64,000 nt of DNA from Leisingera sp. ANG-M7 (GCF_000813965.1 NZ_JWLI01000005.1:248001-312000), one strand, 5' to 3'. Positions 43,594-52,389 are shown, numbered from the stretch's first letter. The notes: generated from the letters alone by a model not told the origin. A program made the numbers and translations.

Positions 43594-43743
43594 ATGCTGG
43601 AATACACTGCTGATGCCACCGTCAAATCCGCGATGGCCCGTGCCCGCGCCGAGCGGGGGAAGGTGCTGAAACAGGCCTGGATCCGGCTGTTCGGCAAACG
43701 GGCGGCACCCGTCCTCCGCCCCAAGGTTTCCCGCTGGGCCTGA
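43594..43743 (+). CDS. 49-residue basic protein divergent from a LysR regulator
   Basis: MLEYTADATVKSAMARARAE then RGKVLKQAWIRLFGKRAAPV and LRPKVSRWA. Very basic, helical, no signal. AAGGAGG lies 7 bases before the ATG, which is strong support for translation. It has its own dyad and -10-like element upstream and a bidirectional terminator downstream. No family recognised; roles such as a small regulator are guesses. Confidence 0.7.
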   Translation: MLEYTADATVKSAMARARAERGKVLKQAWIRLFGKRAAPVLRPKVSRWA

Positions 43744-43787
43744 GCGCGCTCTGATTTCGAGAAAGAGGCACTTACGGGATAGGAAAA

Positions 43788-43811
43788 GGGCCGGTCCAGA
43801 TGGACCGGCCC
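43788..43811. terminator. bidirectional terminator between tiny gene and phaB
   Basis: A perfect 10-bp stem GGGCCGGTCC / GGACCGGCCC with loop AGAT. On the minus strand it is followed by CTTTTCCTATCC, so it best serves phaB; it also ends the small gene transcript. Confidence 0.75.
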
Positions 43812-43836
43812 TTGCCGTTTCTGCTGATGCCAGTGA

Positions 43837-44559
43837 TCAGACGAAGAACTGCGCGCCGTTGGCGGAGATGGTCGAGCCGTTGATGAAGCCTGACTCGTCA
43901 GAGGCCAGGAAGGCCACGCAGCGGGCGATCTCTTCCGGTTCGCCCAGACGGCCGGCCGGGATCTGGCCGATGATCGACTCGCGCACCTTTTCCGGAACCG
44001 CCATCACCATTTCGGTGGCAATATAGCCGGGGCAGACCGCGTTGGCGGTGATGCCGGCGCGCGCACCTTCCTGGGCCAGCGATTTCACGATGCCCAGATC
44101 GCCTGCCTTGGTCGCGGCATAGTTCACCTGCGCGAACTGGCCCTTCTGGCCGTTGATCGAGGAGATCACGATGACGCGGCCGAACTTGCGCTCACGCATG
44201 CCGGGCCAGATGGGGTGCACAGTGTTGAACACGCCGGTCAGGTTGGTGTCGATCACCTCCTGCCACTGCTGCGGCGTCATCTTGTGGAACGGCGCGTCGC
44301 GGGTGATGCCGGCGTTGGCGACCACGATGTCGATCGGGCCCACTTCCTCTTCGACCTTGGCGATGCCCGCGGCGCTGTCCTCATAGCTGCCGACGTTCCA
44401 CTTGTAGGTCTTGATGCCGGTTTCCTCGGTGAATTTCGCCGCGGCTTCGTCATTGCCGGCATAGGTTGCGGCCACATTGCAGCCCTGCGCCTTCAGCGCC
44501 TGGGAAATTGCTGCGCCGATGCCGCGGGAGCCGCCGGTGACGAGTGCAGTACGTGCCAT
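43837..44559 (-). CDS. phaB: acetoacetyl-CoA reductase
   Basis: 240 residues. Short-chain dehydrogenase that reduces acetoacetyl-CoA to (R)-3-hydroxybutyryl-CoA for PHB. Nucleotide motif TGGSRGIG at 8-15; catalytic S-x10-Y-x3-K in VISSINGQKGQFAQVNYAATKAG; PhaB-type end GFINGSTISANGAQFFV. Its own promoter region carries GCAA/TTGC dyads. GGAGGATTCTTTA precedes the ATG. An intrinsic terminator separates it from upstream phaA. Confidence 0.96.
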   Translation of the reverse strand: MARTALVTGGSRGIGAAISQALKAQGCNVAATYAGNDEAAAKFTEETGIKTYKWNVGSYEDSAAGIAKVEEEVGPIDIVVANAGITRDAPFHKMTPQQWQEVIDTNLTGVFNTVHPIWPGMRERKFGRVIVISSINGQKGQFAQVNYAATKAGDLGIVKSLAQEGARAGITANAVCPGYIATEMVMAVPEKVRESIIGQIPAGRLGEPEEIARCVAFLASDESGFINGSTISANGAQFFV

Positions 44560-44587
44560 TAAAGAATCCTCCAGTCATAGTCTCTTG

Positions 44588-44638
44588 GTAATCTTGCTAC
44601 AGATTACGGTAAGTGAGCGCAACAATATTGCGCAGCAA
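44588..44638 (-). promoter_or_regulatory. cluster of dyads upstream of phaB (possible PhaR sites)
   Basis: GTAATC-N8-GATTAC (44588-44607), GCGCAA-CAATA-TTGCGC (44617-44633) and TTGC-N3-GCAA (44628-44638) lie within 50 bases. The TGC/GCA-rich pattern is like PhaR repressor targets of related bacteria. It is between the phaA terminator and the phaB start. Confidence 0.45.
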
Positions 44639-44692
44639 AATTCTGCATTGCCGCGAAAAAATTGTCGCACCTGCAGTATAGGCCTGCCGTGT

Positions 44693-44721
44693 AAAAGAAA
44701 AAGGACGCCACGGGGGCGTCC
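44693..44721 (-). terminator. intrinsic terminator of phaA
   Basis: On the minus strand GGACGCC / GGCGTCC with a 5-base loop is followed by TTTTTCTTTT, 28 bases after the phaA stop. Confidence 0.85.
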
Positions 44722-44748
44722 TTCTCATTTTACGGTTTGTTGCCGGTA

Positions 44749-45924
44749 TTACGGGCGCTCGACACACATGGCGACGCCCATGCCGCCACCGATGCACAGG
44801 GTGGCGAGGCCTTTCTTGGCACCGCGGCGCTTCATCTCGAACAACAGGGTGTTCAGCACCCGGCAGCCGGAGGCGCCGATCGGGTGGCCGATGGCAATCG
44901 CGCCGCCGTTCACGTTCACGATCGACGGATCCCAGCCCATGTCCTTGTTCACCGCGCAGGCCTGGGCGGCAAAGGCTTCGTTGGCTTCGACCAAGTCCAG
45001 GTCGTTGACCGACCAGCCGGCCTTCTCCAGCGCCTTGCGGGAGGCATAGACCGGGCCGACGCCCATAATCGACGGGTCCAGCCCGGCAGTGGCGTAAGAC
45101 GCAATGCGGGCCAGCGGCTCGATGCCGCGGCGCTCGGCTTCATCGGCGCTCATCAATAGGGTGGCGGCGGCGCCGTCATTCAGGCCGGAAGCGTTGGCGG
45201 CAGTGACGGAACCGTCCTTGGCGAAGGCCGGGCGCAGTTTCTGCATCGCTTCGATGGTGGCACCGTGGCGGATGTATTCGTCCTGATCCACCACGATGTC
45301 GCCCTTGCGGGTTTTCACAGTGAAAGCTGCGATTTCATCAGCGAACTTGCCGGCCTTCTGCGCCGCTTCCGCCTTGTTCTGCGAGGCAACAGCGAACTCA
45401 TCCTGCATATCGCGTGAGATTTGCCACTGCTCGGCCACGTTCTCGGCAGTCTGGCCCATGTGGTAGCCGTTGAAGGCGTCCCACAACCCGTCGCGGATCA
45501 TAGTGTCAATATAGCTCATGTCGCCCATCTTCTGGCCGGCGCGCAGATGCGCGGCATGGGGGGACAGGGTCATGTTTTCCTGGCCGCCGGCTGCCACGAT
45601 GGAGGCGTCGCCCAGCTGGATGTGCTGCGCGCCCAGCGCCACGGCGCGCAGGCCGGAGCCGCAGACCTGGTTGATGCCCCAGGCAGCGCTTTCCTTGGGC
45701 AGGCCTGCATTGATGTGCGCCTGGCGGGCCGGGTTCTGGCCCTGCGCCGCGGTCAGCACCTGGCCCAGGATGGTCTCGGACACTTCGGATTTGTCCACAC
45801 CGGCGCGTTCAACCACGGCTTCCAGCACCGCGGCACCCAGGTCATGGGCGGGGGTGTTGGCGAACGAGCCGCCAAAGGAGCCGACGGCGGTGCGCGCGGC
45901 GGATGCGATTACAACATTGGTCAT
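44749..45924 (-). CDS. phaA: acetyl-CoA C-acetyltransferase (beta-ketothiolase)
   Basis: 391 residues. Condenses two acetyl-CoA to acetoacetyl-CoA for PHB, or cleaves it in degradation. Active site Cys88 ([12 protein letters not shown]), His347 ([11 protein letters not shown]) and Cys377 ([11 protein letters not shown]) are all present. A terminator follows; a perfect 20-bp palindrome lies about 110 bases before the start. Probably expressed with phaB under a common regulator but as separate transcripts. Confidence 0.95.
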   Translation of the reverse strand: MTNVVIASAARTAVGSFGGSFANTPAHDLGAAVLEAVVERAGVDKSEVSETILGQVLTAAQGQNPARQAHINAGLPKESAAWGINQVCGSGLRAVALGAQHIQLGDASIVAAGGQENMTLSPHAAHLRAGQKMGDMSYIDTMIRDGLWDAFNGYHMGQTAENVAEQWQISRDMQDEFAVASQNKAEAAQKAGKFADEIAAFTVKTRKGDIVVDQDEYIRHGATIEAMQKLRPAFAKDGSVTAANASGLNDGAAATLLMSADEAERRGIEPLARIASYATAGLDPSIMGVGPVYASRKALEKAGWSVNDLDLVEANEAFAAQACAVNKDMGWDPSIVNVNGGAIAIGHPIGASGCRVLNTLLFEMKRRGAKKGLATLCIGGGMGVAMCVERP

Positions 45925-46284
45925 TGATTCTGGTCCTCTGCCATCAATTCAGGTCTTCCGGGAGAGCCTGGCGCCTGCAGATCAGGCGGGCGCGCAAGAA
46001 TCTTTCCCGATCACTCCGGGTACCGACATAATCTATTGCTGCACGTGCAGCAATTGACAGCGTGTCTCAGGGGGGGCGGCAAAGTCAACCGCAGGATACG
46101 TCCGGAACAGCAGGATTTCCGTCAGCAGGATGCCGAGATGCTGCAGGGCAGCAATGAAGCCCGGCGCGGGCCCGGGCCAAGCGGGATGGCAAAGCATTTG
46201 AAAAGACCGGAACAAATCGGGTGTCCCGGGTCAGGATGCAATTGCGCCGGCCTGCGCCCGAACAAAGGCCCGAGGGGGTTTCAG
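45925..46284. other. gene-free leader between phaA and EAL gene
   Basis: About 360 bases without a credible gene. Short frames on both strands have no ribosome site. The right part (46055-46284) shows no structure to me; the left part is the phaA leader with the palindrome at 46035-46054. Confidence 0.6.
46035..46054 (-). promoter_or_regulatory. 20-bp perfect palindrome before phaA, candidate PhaR operator
   Basis: ATTGCTGCACGTGCAGCAAT. The core CTGCACGTGCAG is CTGC-N4-GCAG, the pattern reported for PhaR repressors in Paracoccus and Rhodobacter as I recall. It overlaps likely promoter bases (on the minus strand TTGCTG, and TAGATTATG just after), so PhaR could block phaA transcription. Confidence 0.6.
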
Positions 46285-47115
46285 TCAGCCGGCTTCCTGC
46301 CGTTTCATTTCCTCGATCCAGGGCGGCGTGACGGACGGGGCGCCGAACAGGTAGCCCTGCAGGCAGTCGACGCCGTTGTCCACGAGGAATTCCGCGTCCG
46401 CCTGGCTTTCTACTGATTCCGCGACGGTCAGCATATCGAATTGCTTGGCAATACCGATCAGGGCGCGGACCACGGCCTGGTTGTCGTGGCTGGTGTGAAT
46501 GCCGCGGACAAACTGGCCGTCGATCTTGACCGCGTCAAAGAAGAACTGGCGGAAGTTTCCAATCGAGGTCGTGCTGGCGCCGAAATTGTCGAGCGCAAAG
46601 GCGATCCCGTGCGGCTGCATCCGGCCCATGAAGTCGGTCACCAGTTCCGGTGCGGCCATGGCAGACGCCTCGGTGATTTCCAGCACCAGCCGTTCGCCAA
46701 GCGTGTTGTCACGTTTCAGGAACCGTTCCAGCACCTGCGTCCAGCGCTGGTATCCGATGGAGCGCGCAGACATGTTTACCGACAGGCGCACCTGGGGGTA
46801 TTTCTCCAGCGCCTTGAGCCCGTGCTGCAGCGCCAGGCAATCCATTTCGCGGCCGATTTCCTTGTCCTCGACCACATGCATGAATTCGCGCGCCGGGATC
46901 ACCCGGCCGGTTGGGTCCAGCACCCGGATGTAGCCCTCGTAGAAGGCAACGCCATGCGGCGCCATCGCCTGCATGATGGGCTGATAGGCCAGCACAGTCT
47001 GATTATGCCGCACGGCTTCTGCCACCATTTCAAGCGTTGAGCGGTCGCGTCCGGCTACCGCTGCGTTCAGCGGATTTTCAGCGCCTTCCGGAATATCTGT
47101 GTTACGTCTGCTCAT
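46285..47115 (-). CDS. EAL-domain protein with degenerate active site
   Basis: 276 residues from MSRRNTDIPE (GAGGGG 11 bases upstream); a TTG start at 47208 is possible but weaker. EAL domains cut cyclic di-GMP. Here EAL is EGYIR (E60), N114, E146/E149 and K197 are kept, but DDFG is DNFG (D176, N177). Loss of an Asp that binds Mg suggests weak or no activity, so it may be a c-di-GMP binding protein. No GGDEF domain and no membrane segment. It stands alone. Confidence 0.85.
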   Translation of the reverse strand: MSRRNTDIPEGAENPLNAAVAGRDRSTLEMVAEAVRHNQTVLAYQPIMQAMAPHGVAFYEGYIRVLDPTGRVIPAREFMHVVEDKEIGREMDCLALQHGLKALEKYPQVRLSVNMSARSIGYQRWTQVLERFLKRDNTLGERLVLEITEASAMAAPELVTDFMGRMQPHGIAFALDNFGASTTSIGNFRQFFFDAVKIDGQFVRGIHTSHDNQAVVRALIGIAKQFDMLTVAESVESQADAEFLVDNGVDCLQGYLFGAPSVTPPWIEEMKRQEAG

Positions 47116-47241
47116 CTGCTGCGAGGCCCCTCTTTGTGCTGAAACTGGGGTGAGTATCATGCTCTGCGCAGACTGCTGCAAAAGGGTTGAGGCAGGATTA
47201 AAGTTCAAATTTGAATGATCTGCCGGGGGCGCAGCAGGCGG

Positions 47242-48174
47242 TCATCCGCCGAAGCCGGGGGTGCCTGCGTCTTCCGGGTGGCGGGCCAGGTGCGCGGCCT
47301 TGATCCCGGCAGAGGTGTCGCGGCTGCCGTCATGGCTGTAGCCGGGCGGCGCAAAGGCATAAAGCAGCCGCTGCTTCAGGGTCAGGCCGGGCTGGGACAT
47401 GTCCTTGAAAATGCCCGCCCATTCATGAAAGGCGACCCGCAGCGGGTTGAAGGTGGCGATGTTATGGACCAGCCCGTAATCGGGGCGATCGTGGTCCTGT
47501 TCCGGCACGAAGGTGCCGAACATTTTGTCCCAGATGATGAAGACGCCGGCATAGTTGCAGTCCAGGTAGCGCGGATTGCGGCCATGGTGGGCGCGGTGAT
47601 GGCTGGGTGTGTTCATCACCAGCTCGAACCAGCGCGGCAGGCGGGTGACCGCCTCGGTGTGGATCCAGAACTGGTAAATCAGGTTCAGCCCGCCGCAAAA
47701 CAGAACCAGCGCCGGGTGAAAACCCAACAGCACCATGGGTGCCTTCACGATCATCATGAAGGTGAATGTGCCGGTCCAGGTCTGCCGCAGTGCTGTGGTC
47801 AGGTTGTAATGCTGGCTGGAGTGATGATTGACATGCGACGCCCAGACCCAGCGCACCCGGTGGCCGAACCGGTGAACCCAGTAATAGCGCAGATCATCCA
47901 GCACAAAGCAGGCCAGCACCGCCCACACAGAGGTGCCCATATTCAGCGGCGTCAGCTCCCACAGGAACATGAACAGCGCCCAGGCAATGAACCCCAGCAA
48001 GAGCCCCTCAGCGACGCTGCCTGCGCCCATGATGAGGGAGGTCACCGCATCACGGGTTTCATACCTCCCGCCGCGGTGCTTGACCGCAATCCACAGGAAT
48101 TCCGCCAGAATGGCGGCAATGAAGAACGGCACCGCCAGCTGGGTCACGTCGGGATAGGATATCTGTCCGGTCAT
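47242..48174 (-). CDS. sterol desaturase/fatty acid hydroxylase-family protein (1)
   Basis: 310 residues from MTGQISYPDV. Membrane di-iron enzyme: His motifs HRFGH, HVNHHSS and NTPSHHRAHHG, followed by NYAGVFIIWDKMFGTF, are in order. Four to six helices. Likely hydroxylates or desaturates a lipid. The start overlaps the next upstream gene by 4 bases (ATGA). A second family member is at 60284. Confidence 0.9.
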   Translation of the reverse strand: MTGQISYPDVTQLAVPFFIAAILAEFLWIAVKHRGGRYETRDAVTSLIMGAGSVAEGLLLGFIAWALFMFLWELTPLNMGTSVWAVLACFVLDDLRYYWVHRFGHRVRWVWASHVNHHSSQHYNLTTALRQTWTGTFTFMMIVKAPMVLLGFHPALVLFCGGLNLIYQFWIHTEAVTRLPRWFELVMNTPSHHRAHHGRNPRYLDCNYAGVFIIWDKMFGTFVPEQDHDRPDYGLVHNIATFNPLRVAFHEWAGIFKDMSQPGLTLKQRLLYAFAPPGYSHDGSRDTSAGIKAAHLARHPEDAGTPGFGG

Positions 48175-48569
48175 GCGGTCTCCGCCGGGGGGCTGATCAG
48201 CGCCAGCCACTGCCGGCGTTCGCTTTCGGATAGGGTCAGGGAGAGGCCAGGGGCGGCGAAGTCGTTGAACTCAAAGCGCAGCCCGGTGGCAGTTTCGCAG
48301 GTATTGCTGCCGTCCAGATGGCGGCCCACGGTATCGGCGCCAAAGGCCCAGAGCAGCCCGGGCCCGCCGCTGGTCAGCACCAGCGCGGCCTGCCCGCTGG
48401 CGGCAGGCAGCACCTTGAGGACACGGTCCCCAGGGAAATGGCGCAGCCAGCCGGAGCGCGCGGTTTCAATGCCCAGCACAGCCTGCCGGGAGCGCCCGGT
48501 CAGATGCAGCAGCACCGCAATTCCAGATATCCCGCCCAGCACAAGGGCCAAGAGCAATTCCAGCGCCAT
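48171..48569 (-). CDS. hypothetical protein with an N-terminal membrane helix
   Basis: 132 residues. Residues 4-22 are a hydrophobic helix (LELLLALVLGGISGIAVLL), the rest a soluble beta-rich domain. GGGAGG lies 6 bases before the ATG. It is coupled by 4-base overlap to the desaturase-family gene, which suggests one functional unit. No family recognised. Confidence 0.72.
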   Translation of the reverse strand: MALELLLALVLGGISGIAVLLHLTGRSRQAVLGIETARSGWLRHFPGDRVLKVLPAASGQAALVLTSGGPGLLWAFGADTVGRHLDGSNTCETATGLRFEFNDFAAPGLSLTLSESERRQWLALISPPAETA

Positions 48570-48645
48570 CTGCGACCTCCCGCGGGCAGACTGGCGGGCG
48601 GGCGGAAGCCTGTCAAAGGTGGCGTGGGGTCAAGCCCGGCCGCCG

Positions 48646-48987
48646 TTATCCTGCCATGGCGGCGCTGCGCGGGCGGGCCAGCACCTGCATCTGCACCACC
48701 CGTTCAACAAAGGGCACCAGCCCCTCCGGCCCGGAGGCCCGGTCTTTCAGATGGATGCAGACATCGGGCCTGAGCGCCGCGATGATGCCAATGAGGTCGC
48801 CGCGGATCTGGTCATCCAGGCCCGCGCCCATGATCACGCATTCGATGCGCGGCTCTGTCTCCAGCTGGCGCACCACCTCGGGCTGGTCATGCGCGCCCAG
48901 CCAGTGGATCGGCAGGTGGTCCAGCTCTTCAGCCACATTGCCGATCACATGCGGCAGCTTCCCGATCAGTAACACAACAGGTTTCAT
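48646..48987 (-). CDS. conserved hypothetical, response-regulator-like fold
   Basis: 113 residues from MKPVVLLIGKLPHVIG. Alternating strands and helices with VLLIGKLP, CVIMGAGLDDQI and DVCIHLKD, where the order of hydrophobic strands resembles a CheY-like receiver, but no phospho-acceptor Asp at the expected site is clear. GGAG precedes the ATG. Function unknown. Confidence 0.65.
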   Translation of the reverse strand: MKPVVLLIGKLPHVIGNVAEELDHLPIHWLGAHDQPEVVRQLETEPRIECVIMGAGLDDQIRGDLIGIIAALRPDVCIHLKDRASGPEGLVPFVERVVQMQVLARPRSAAMAG

Positions 48988-49096
48988 TTCACTCTCCACC
49001 CAACACACTGGGGGCACCCAGCGCGGGCGTCCCACTTTTAAAGGGTAGTGCGAATGTCTGCCGGGTCAGGCGGAGCAGCGTGGGGTGCGCGCAGGC

Positions 49097-49387
49097 TCAG
49101 ACCCCTTGTTTTGTAGGAAGTGTCAAAAAATTCTTGAGTGCAGCGGATTTAGTCGAATGCCATTGCCGTTCATGCAAGTCTCCGAATGCAGACTCCAGAG
49201 TATAAAATGTCATATTCAAAAGCACCTTCTGCAATGCTTCAGACTGCAAGTTCAAATCCTTTTCAGTCAAGAAATGAGCGCACAAGACAGAGAATCGCCC
49301 TCCGGAATTTTCCAAGCCGAAGTACACAGTCAGTCTTTCAGGAGATTTTTTAATGATTGTAAACGGTTCGTAGATCTCATCAGCCAT
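49097..49387 (-). CDS. hypothetical protein in AT-rich patch
   Basis: 96 residues from MADEIYEPFTIIKK. Amino acid use is protein-like (SPERLTVYFGLENSG, LESAFGDLHERQWHSTK), but no good ribosome site is seen and base composition is clearly richer in A and T than all neighbours. It may be a recent arrival or a decaying gene. No family recognised. A frame on the other strand over the same bases is less convincing. Confidence 0.5.
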   Translation of the reverse strand: MADEIYEPFTIIKKSPERLTVYFGLENSGGRFSVLCAHFLTEKDLNLQSEALQKVLLNMTFYTLESAFGDLHERQWHSTKSAALKNFLTLPTKQGV

Positions 49388-49553
49388 ACTGTTATTCCCA
49401 ATCACCTTAGGCCTTCCGATAAGAAGCCTATGTTTGCGGCTGTGGGGAAAATTGTTTGAGCTTCCATATTGCGGCCAACTTCACCCAGCAATCGCCTATA
49501 CGTGGAACTTCTGCGCAATAGATTGTGAAAAGGGAGCGTAGATCTCCGCTCCT

Positions 49554-50123
49554 TCACCCCTCAGCCTCGCCAATCATCACACTGATAATCGCCTTGGCAC
49601 TCTCGGAGTTCCACTCGGCATCGCCCAGAAGCCGCGCCACCTCCTTGCCGTCGCGGTCCAGCAGCACCGTGATCGGCAGCCCGATCACTGCCATCTCGCG
49701 GGCCAGCGCCTGTTTCGGGTCCTGGTGGCGGGGCAGATTGCTGATGCCGTTCTCGTCAAAGAACTTCTGGATGCCCGCGGGCGAGTTGCGCCCGGTGGCG
49801 ATGGTCAGCACTTCGAAGTCCTCACCGCCGAACTCCTCTTGCAGCTCCGCCAGTTGCGGCATTTCTTTGCGGCAGGGGGCGCACCAGGTGGCCCAGAAGT
49901 TCAAGAGCACGATCTTGCCCTGGTAGTCCCCCAGGGATGCCGTGCCGGCGCCGTCGGCCAGATCAAAGGCGGCGGCGGACACGTCGCGCGGCTTGGCATG
50001 CACAACCAGCTTTTTCATCGAGCCGTCGCGCAAGCCTTCCAGCTGCGCGGGGTCCGCTGCAAAGGCGGCATTTGCACCCAAGGTCAGGGCCATATAAAGG
50101 GAAAGCTGACGAAACAGACGCAT
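49554..50123 (-). CDS. TlpA-like thiol:disulfide reductase
   Basis: 189 residues from [10 protein letters not shown] signal anchor ends near AFAADP. Thioredoxin fold with active site WCAPC and later [12 protein letters not shown] with cis-Pro. It acts in the periplasm, for example in cytochrome c maturation or copper delivery. It is divergent from argH across 22 bases. Confidence 0.93.
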   Translation of the reverse strand: MRLFRQLSLYMALTLGANAAFAADPAQLEGLRDGSMKKLVVHAKPRDVSAAAFDLADGAGTASLGDYQGKIVLLNFWATWCAPCRKEMPQLAELQEEFGGEDFEVLTIATGRNSPAGIQKFFDENGISNLPRHQDPKQALAREMAVIGLPITVLLDRDGKEVARLLGDAEWNSESAKAIISVMIGEAEG

Positions 50124-50145
50124 ATTATCTCCGGGGTTCCACACC

Positions 50146-51540
50146 ATGACAGATCAATCCTCGAACCAGATGTGGGGCGGCCGCTTTGCCGCTGGCCCGG
50201 ACGCGATCATGGAGGCAATCAATGCCTCGATCGGGTTCGACAAGCGGATGGCAGCGCAGGACATTGCCGGCTCCAGGGCCCATGCGGCGATGCTCGCCGC
50301 CACAGGCGTCATTACGGATAATGATGCTGAGGCCATTCGGGAAGGGCTGCTCACCGTTTTGTCAGAGATCGAGGGCGGAACCTTCCAGTTTTCCACCACG
50401 CTGGAAGACATCCACATGAACGTGGAGGCGCGCCTGAAAGAGATCATCGGTGAGCCTGCGGGCCGCCTGCACACGGGCCGCAGCCGTAATGACCAGGTGG
50501 CGACCGACTTCAAACTCTGGGTGCGCGACCAGCTGGACGCGGCCGAAAGCGGCCTATTGGCGCTGATCCGCGCGCTTCTGTCGCAGGCTGAGGCCGGCGC
50601 CGATTGGGTGATGCCGGGCTTCACCCACCTGCAGACCGCGCAGCCGGTGACCTGGGGCCACCACATGATGGCCTATGTGGAGATGTTCGGCCGCGATCTG
50701 TCCCGCGTGCGCGACGCCCGCGCCCGGATGAACGAATCGCCGCTGGGTGCCGCGGCGCTGGCCGGCACCTCCTTCCCGATCGACCGGGAGATGACCGCAA
50801 AGGCGCTGGGCTTTGACCGCCCGGCCGCCAACTCGCTGGATGCGGTTTCCGACCGCGACTTCGCGCTGGAGTTCCTCAGCACGGCGTCGATCAGTGCCGT
50901 GCATCTGTCGCGCTTTGCCGAGGAGCTGGTGATCTGGTCCTCTGCCCAGTTCCGCTTCGTGACGCTCAGCGACCGCTTCTCCACTGGCTCGTCGATCATG
51001 CCGCAGAAAAAGAACCCGGACGCCGCCGAGCTGATCCGCGCCAAGGTGGGCCGGATCTTCGGCGCCAACACCGCGCTGATGATGGTGATGAAGGGGCTGC
51101 CGCTGGCCTATTCCAAGGACATGCAGGAAGACAAGGAACAGGTCTTTGACGCCGCCGACAACTGGATGCTGGCGCTGGCGGCGATGGAAGGCATGGTCAA
51201 GGATATGAGCGCCAACCGTGAGAGCCTGGCTGCGGCGGCGGGCTCCGGCTTCTCCACTGCAACCGACCTGGCCGACTGGCTGGTGCGGGTGCTGAAGGTG
51301 CCGTTCCGCGATGCCCACCACATCACCGGCACTCTGGTCGCCATGGCCGAAAAGCGCGGCTGCGACCTGCCGGACCTGACGCTGGAAGATATGCAGGGTG
51401 TGCACGCAGGCATCACGGAGGACATCTTCTCTGTGCTTGGTGTTGAGAATTCGGTAAACTCGCGCATGTCTTATGGCGGCACCGCGCCCGCCCAGGTGCG
51501 TGCGCAGGTCGCCCGCTGGAAAGAAGTGCTGGCAGGCTGA
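50146..51540 (+). CDS. argH: argininosuccinate lyase
   Basis: 464 residues. Splits argininosuccinate into arginine and fumarate. Signature [12 protein letters not shown] (with catalytic Ser) and [13 protein letters not shown], and [10 protein letters not shown] at the start. It is followed 35 bases on by two tiny lipoproteins and then lysA, an order seen in related bacteria. Confidence 0.97.
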   Translation: MTDQSSNQMWGGRFAAGPDAIMEAINASIGFDKRMAAQDIAGSRAHAAMLAATGVITDNDAEAIREGLLTVLSEIEGGTFQFSTTLEDIHMNVEARLKEIIGEPAGRLHTGRSRNDQVATDFKLWVRDQLDAAESGLLALIRALLSQAEAGADWVMPGFTHLQTAQPVTWGHHMMAYVEMFGRDLSRVRDARARMNESPLGAAALAGTSFPIDREMTAKALGFDRPAANSLDAVSDRDFALEFLSTASISAVHLSRFAEELVIWSSAQFRFVTLSDRFSTGSSIMPQKKNPDAAELIRAKVGRIFGANTALMMVMKGLPLAYSKDMQEDKEQVFDAADNWMLALAAMEGMVKDMSANRESLAAAAGSGFSTATDLADWLVRVLKVPFRDAHHITGTLVAMAEKRGCDLPDLTLEDMQGVHAGITEDIFSVLGVENSVNSRMSYGGTAPAQVRAQVARWKEVLAG

Positions 51541-51575
51541 TCCCGTCAGGGGCGGCTGCGGCAAGGAGGCAGACG

Positions 51576-51752
51576 ATGCGCAACATGATCTTTGCTTTGC
51601 TGGGACTGGCCGTGCTGTCGGCCTGCGGCGCCGACGGCGAACCGGTGCAGCCGACCCTGAACGCCGGTGTCGGCGTCGGCAGCGGCGGTGTCCACGTCGG
51701 CGGCGGCGTTGGGCTGCACAAGGGGCCGCTCAGCGTCTTTCTCGGCTTCTAG
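51576..51752 (+). CDS. 58-residue LptM-like lipoprotein
   Basis: MRNMIFALLGLAVLSACGAD then GEPVQPTLNAGVGVGSGGVH. Lipobox LSAC at 14-17, with Cys17 followed by GADGEP, similar to the CGxxG of small LptM-type lipoproteins that sit before lysA in many proteobacteria. AAGGAGG precedes the ATG by 7 bases. Probably in the outer membrane. Link to LPS transport is inference. Confidence 0.75.
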   Translation: MRNMIFALLGLAVLSACGADGEPVQPTLNAGVGVGSGGVHVGGGVGLHKGPLSVFLGF

Positions 51753-51797
51753 CAGCCAAGCGCCCTTGATGCGGCGCAACAAAACAGCCATTTCGGA

Positions 51798-51824
51798 ACC
51801 GCCCCGCCAAACTGCCGGGGCGGT
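51798..51824 (+). terminator. hairpin between the two lipoprotein genes
   Basis: ACCGCCCCG / CGGGGCGGT, a perfect 9-bp stem with a 9-base loop, then ATTGCG. Not followed by a T-run, so it may reduce read-through rather than stop it. Confidence 0.45.
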
Positions 51825-51844
51825 ATTGCGTTGAGGATATTGCA

Positions 51845-51997
51845 ATGAAAGCAGCACTTGTAGTTCTGGCCTTGCTGGGCCTCGCCGCCTGCGACACCGG
51901 CGCTCCGGCTTCCAGCCCGCCGCAAAAGCAAGAACCAGCGGCAACCGGTGTGAAAGTCTCCGGTTATGGCCGGGTTGGGGTGTCCACCAGCTTCTAG
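51845..51997 (+). CDS. 50-residue second lipoprotein
   Basis: MKAALVVLALLGLAACDTGA then PASSPPQKQEPAATGVKVSG and YGRVGVSTSF. Lipobox LAAC, Pro-rich linker, short C-terminus GRVGVSTSF. TTGAGGATATTGCA precedes the ATG. It resembles the neighbour in having a lipid anchor and a Gly/Val-rich end, so the two may be ancient duplicates. Function unknown. Confidence 0.7.
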   Translation: MKAALVVLALLGLAACDTGAPASSPPQKQEPAATGVKVSGYGRVGVSTSF

Positions 51998-52329
51998 CAC
52001 ACACGGGCAATACCCGGTCCGGGTTCCTGTCCCGTCCGGTTGACGCCTGCTGCTGTGTGTTCCGCATCTGATATGCTGAGCTTCAGCGGTTTAGGGTGGC
52101 GGCACCGCCAAGGGGCGGAGGCGGGACGGGAGGGTTTCTCCCGCACGCGAAACGTCGTCTGTGCGTGCCCCTGCCAAAGGGCCCTGTTCCTGAGTGCCGG
52201 GGGTGTCAGGCCCGGCGGTGACCGCGATCAAACGGGACTATGCCATCTGCCGCTTAAAATCGCGTGAGCCATGCGTGCGCCGGTTGCGCAACACCCCGGG
52301 CATTGCGGTTGCCGCCGCTGTTTTGCAGT

Positions 52330-52389
52330 GAGTATTTGGGGAAACGATGAAGGCGCAGGCCGGGTGTTTTCATCTTTCCCGAAATACTC
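52330..52389. repeat. R1 interspersed elements, copies 3 and 4 in inverted orientation
   Basis: GAGTATTTGGGGAAACGATG (52330, forward) and GAGTATTTCGGGAAAGATGA (52389 leftward) face each other over 17 bases. The first has one extra base. Paired they could form a hairpin of about 20 bases. The lysA start is 175 bases downstream. Confidence 0.65.

Noticed and set aside
46036-46416. 126-codon plus-strand frame in the gap before the EAL gene
   Set aside because: No ribosome site, overlaps the end of the EAL gene, composition like non-coding DNA.
49085-49459. 124-codon plus-strand frame in the AT-rich patch
   Set aside because: Less protein-like (many Cys, Arg, Gln) than the minus-strand frame over the same bases and no ribosome site; the patch may not be coding at all.
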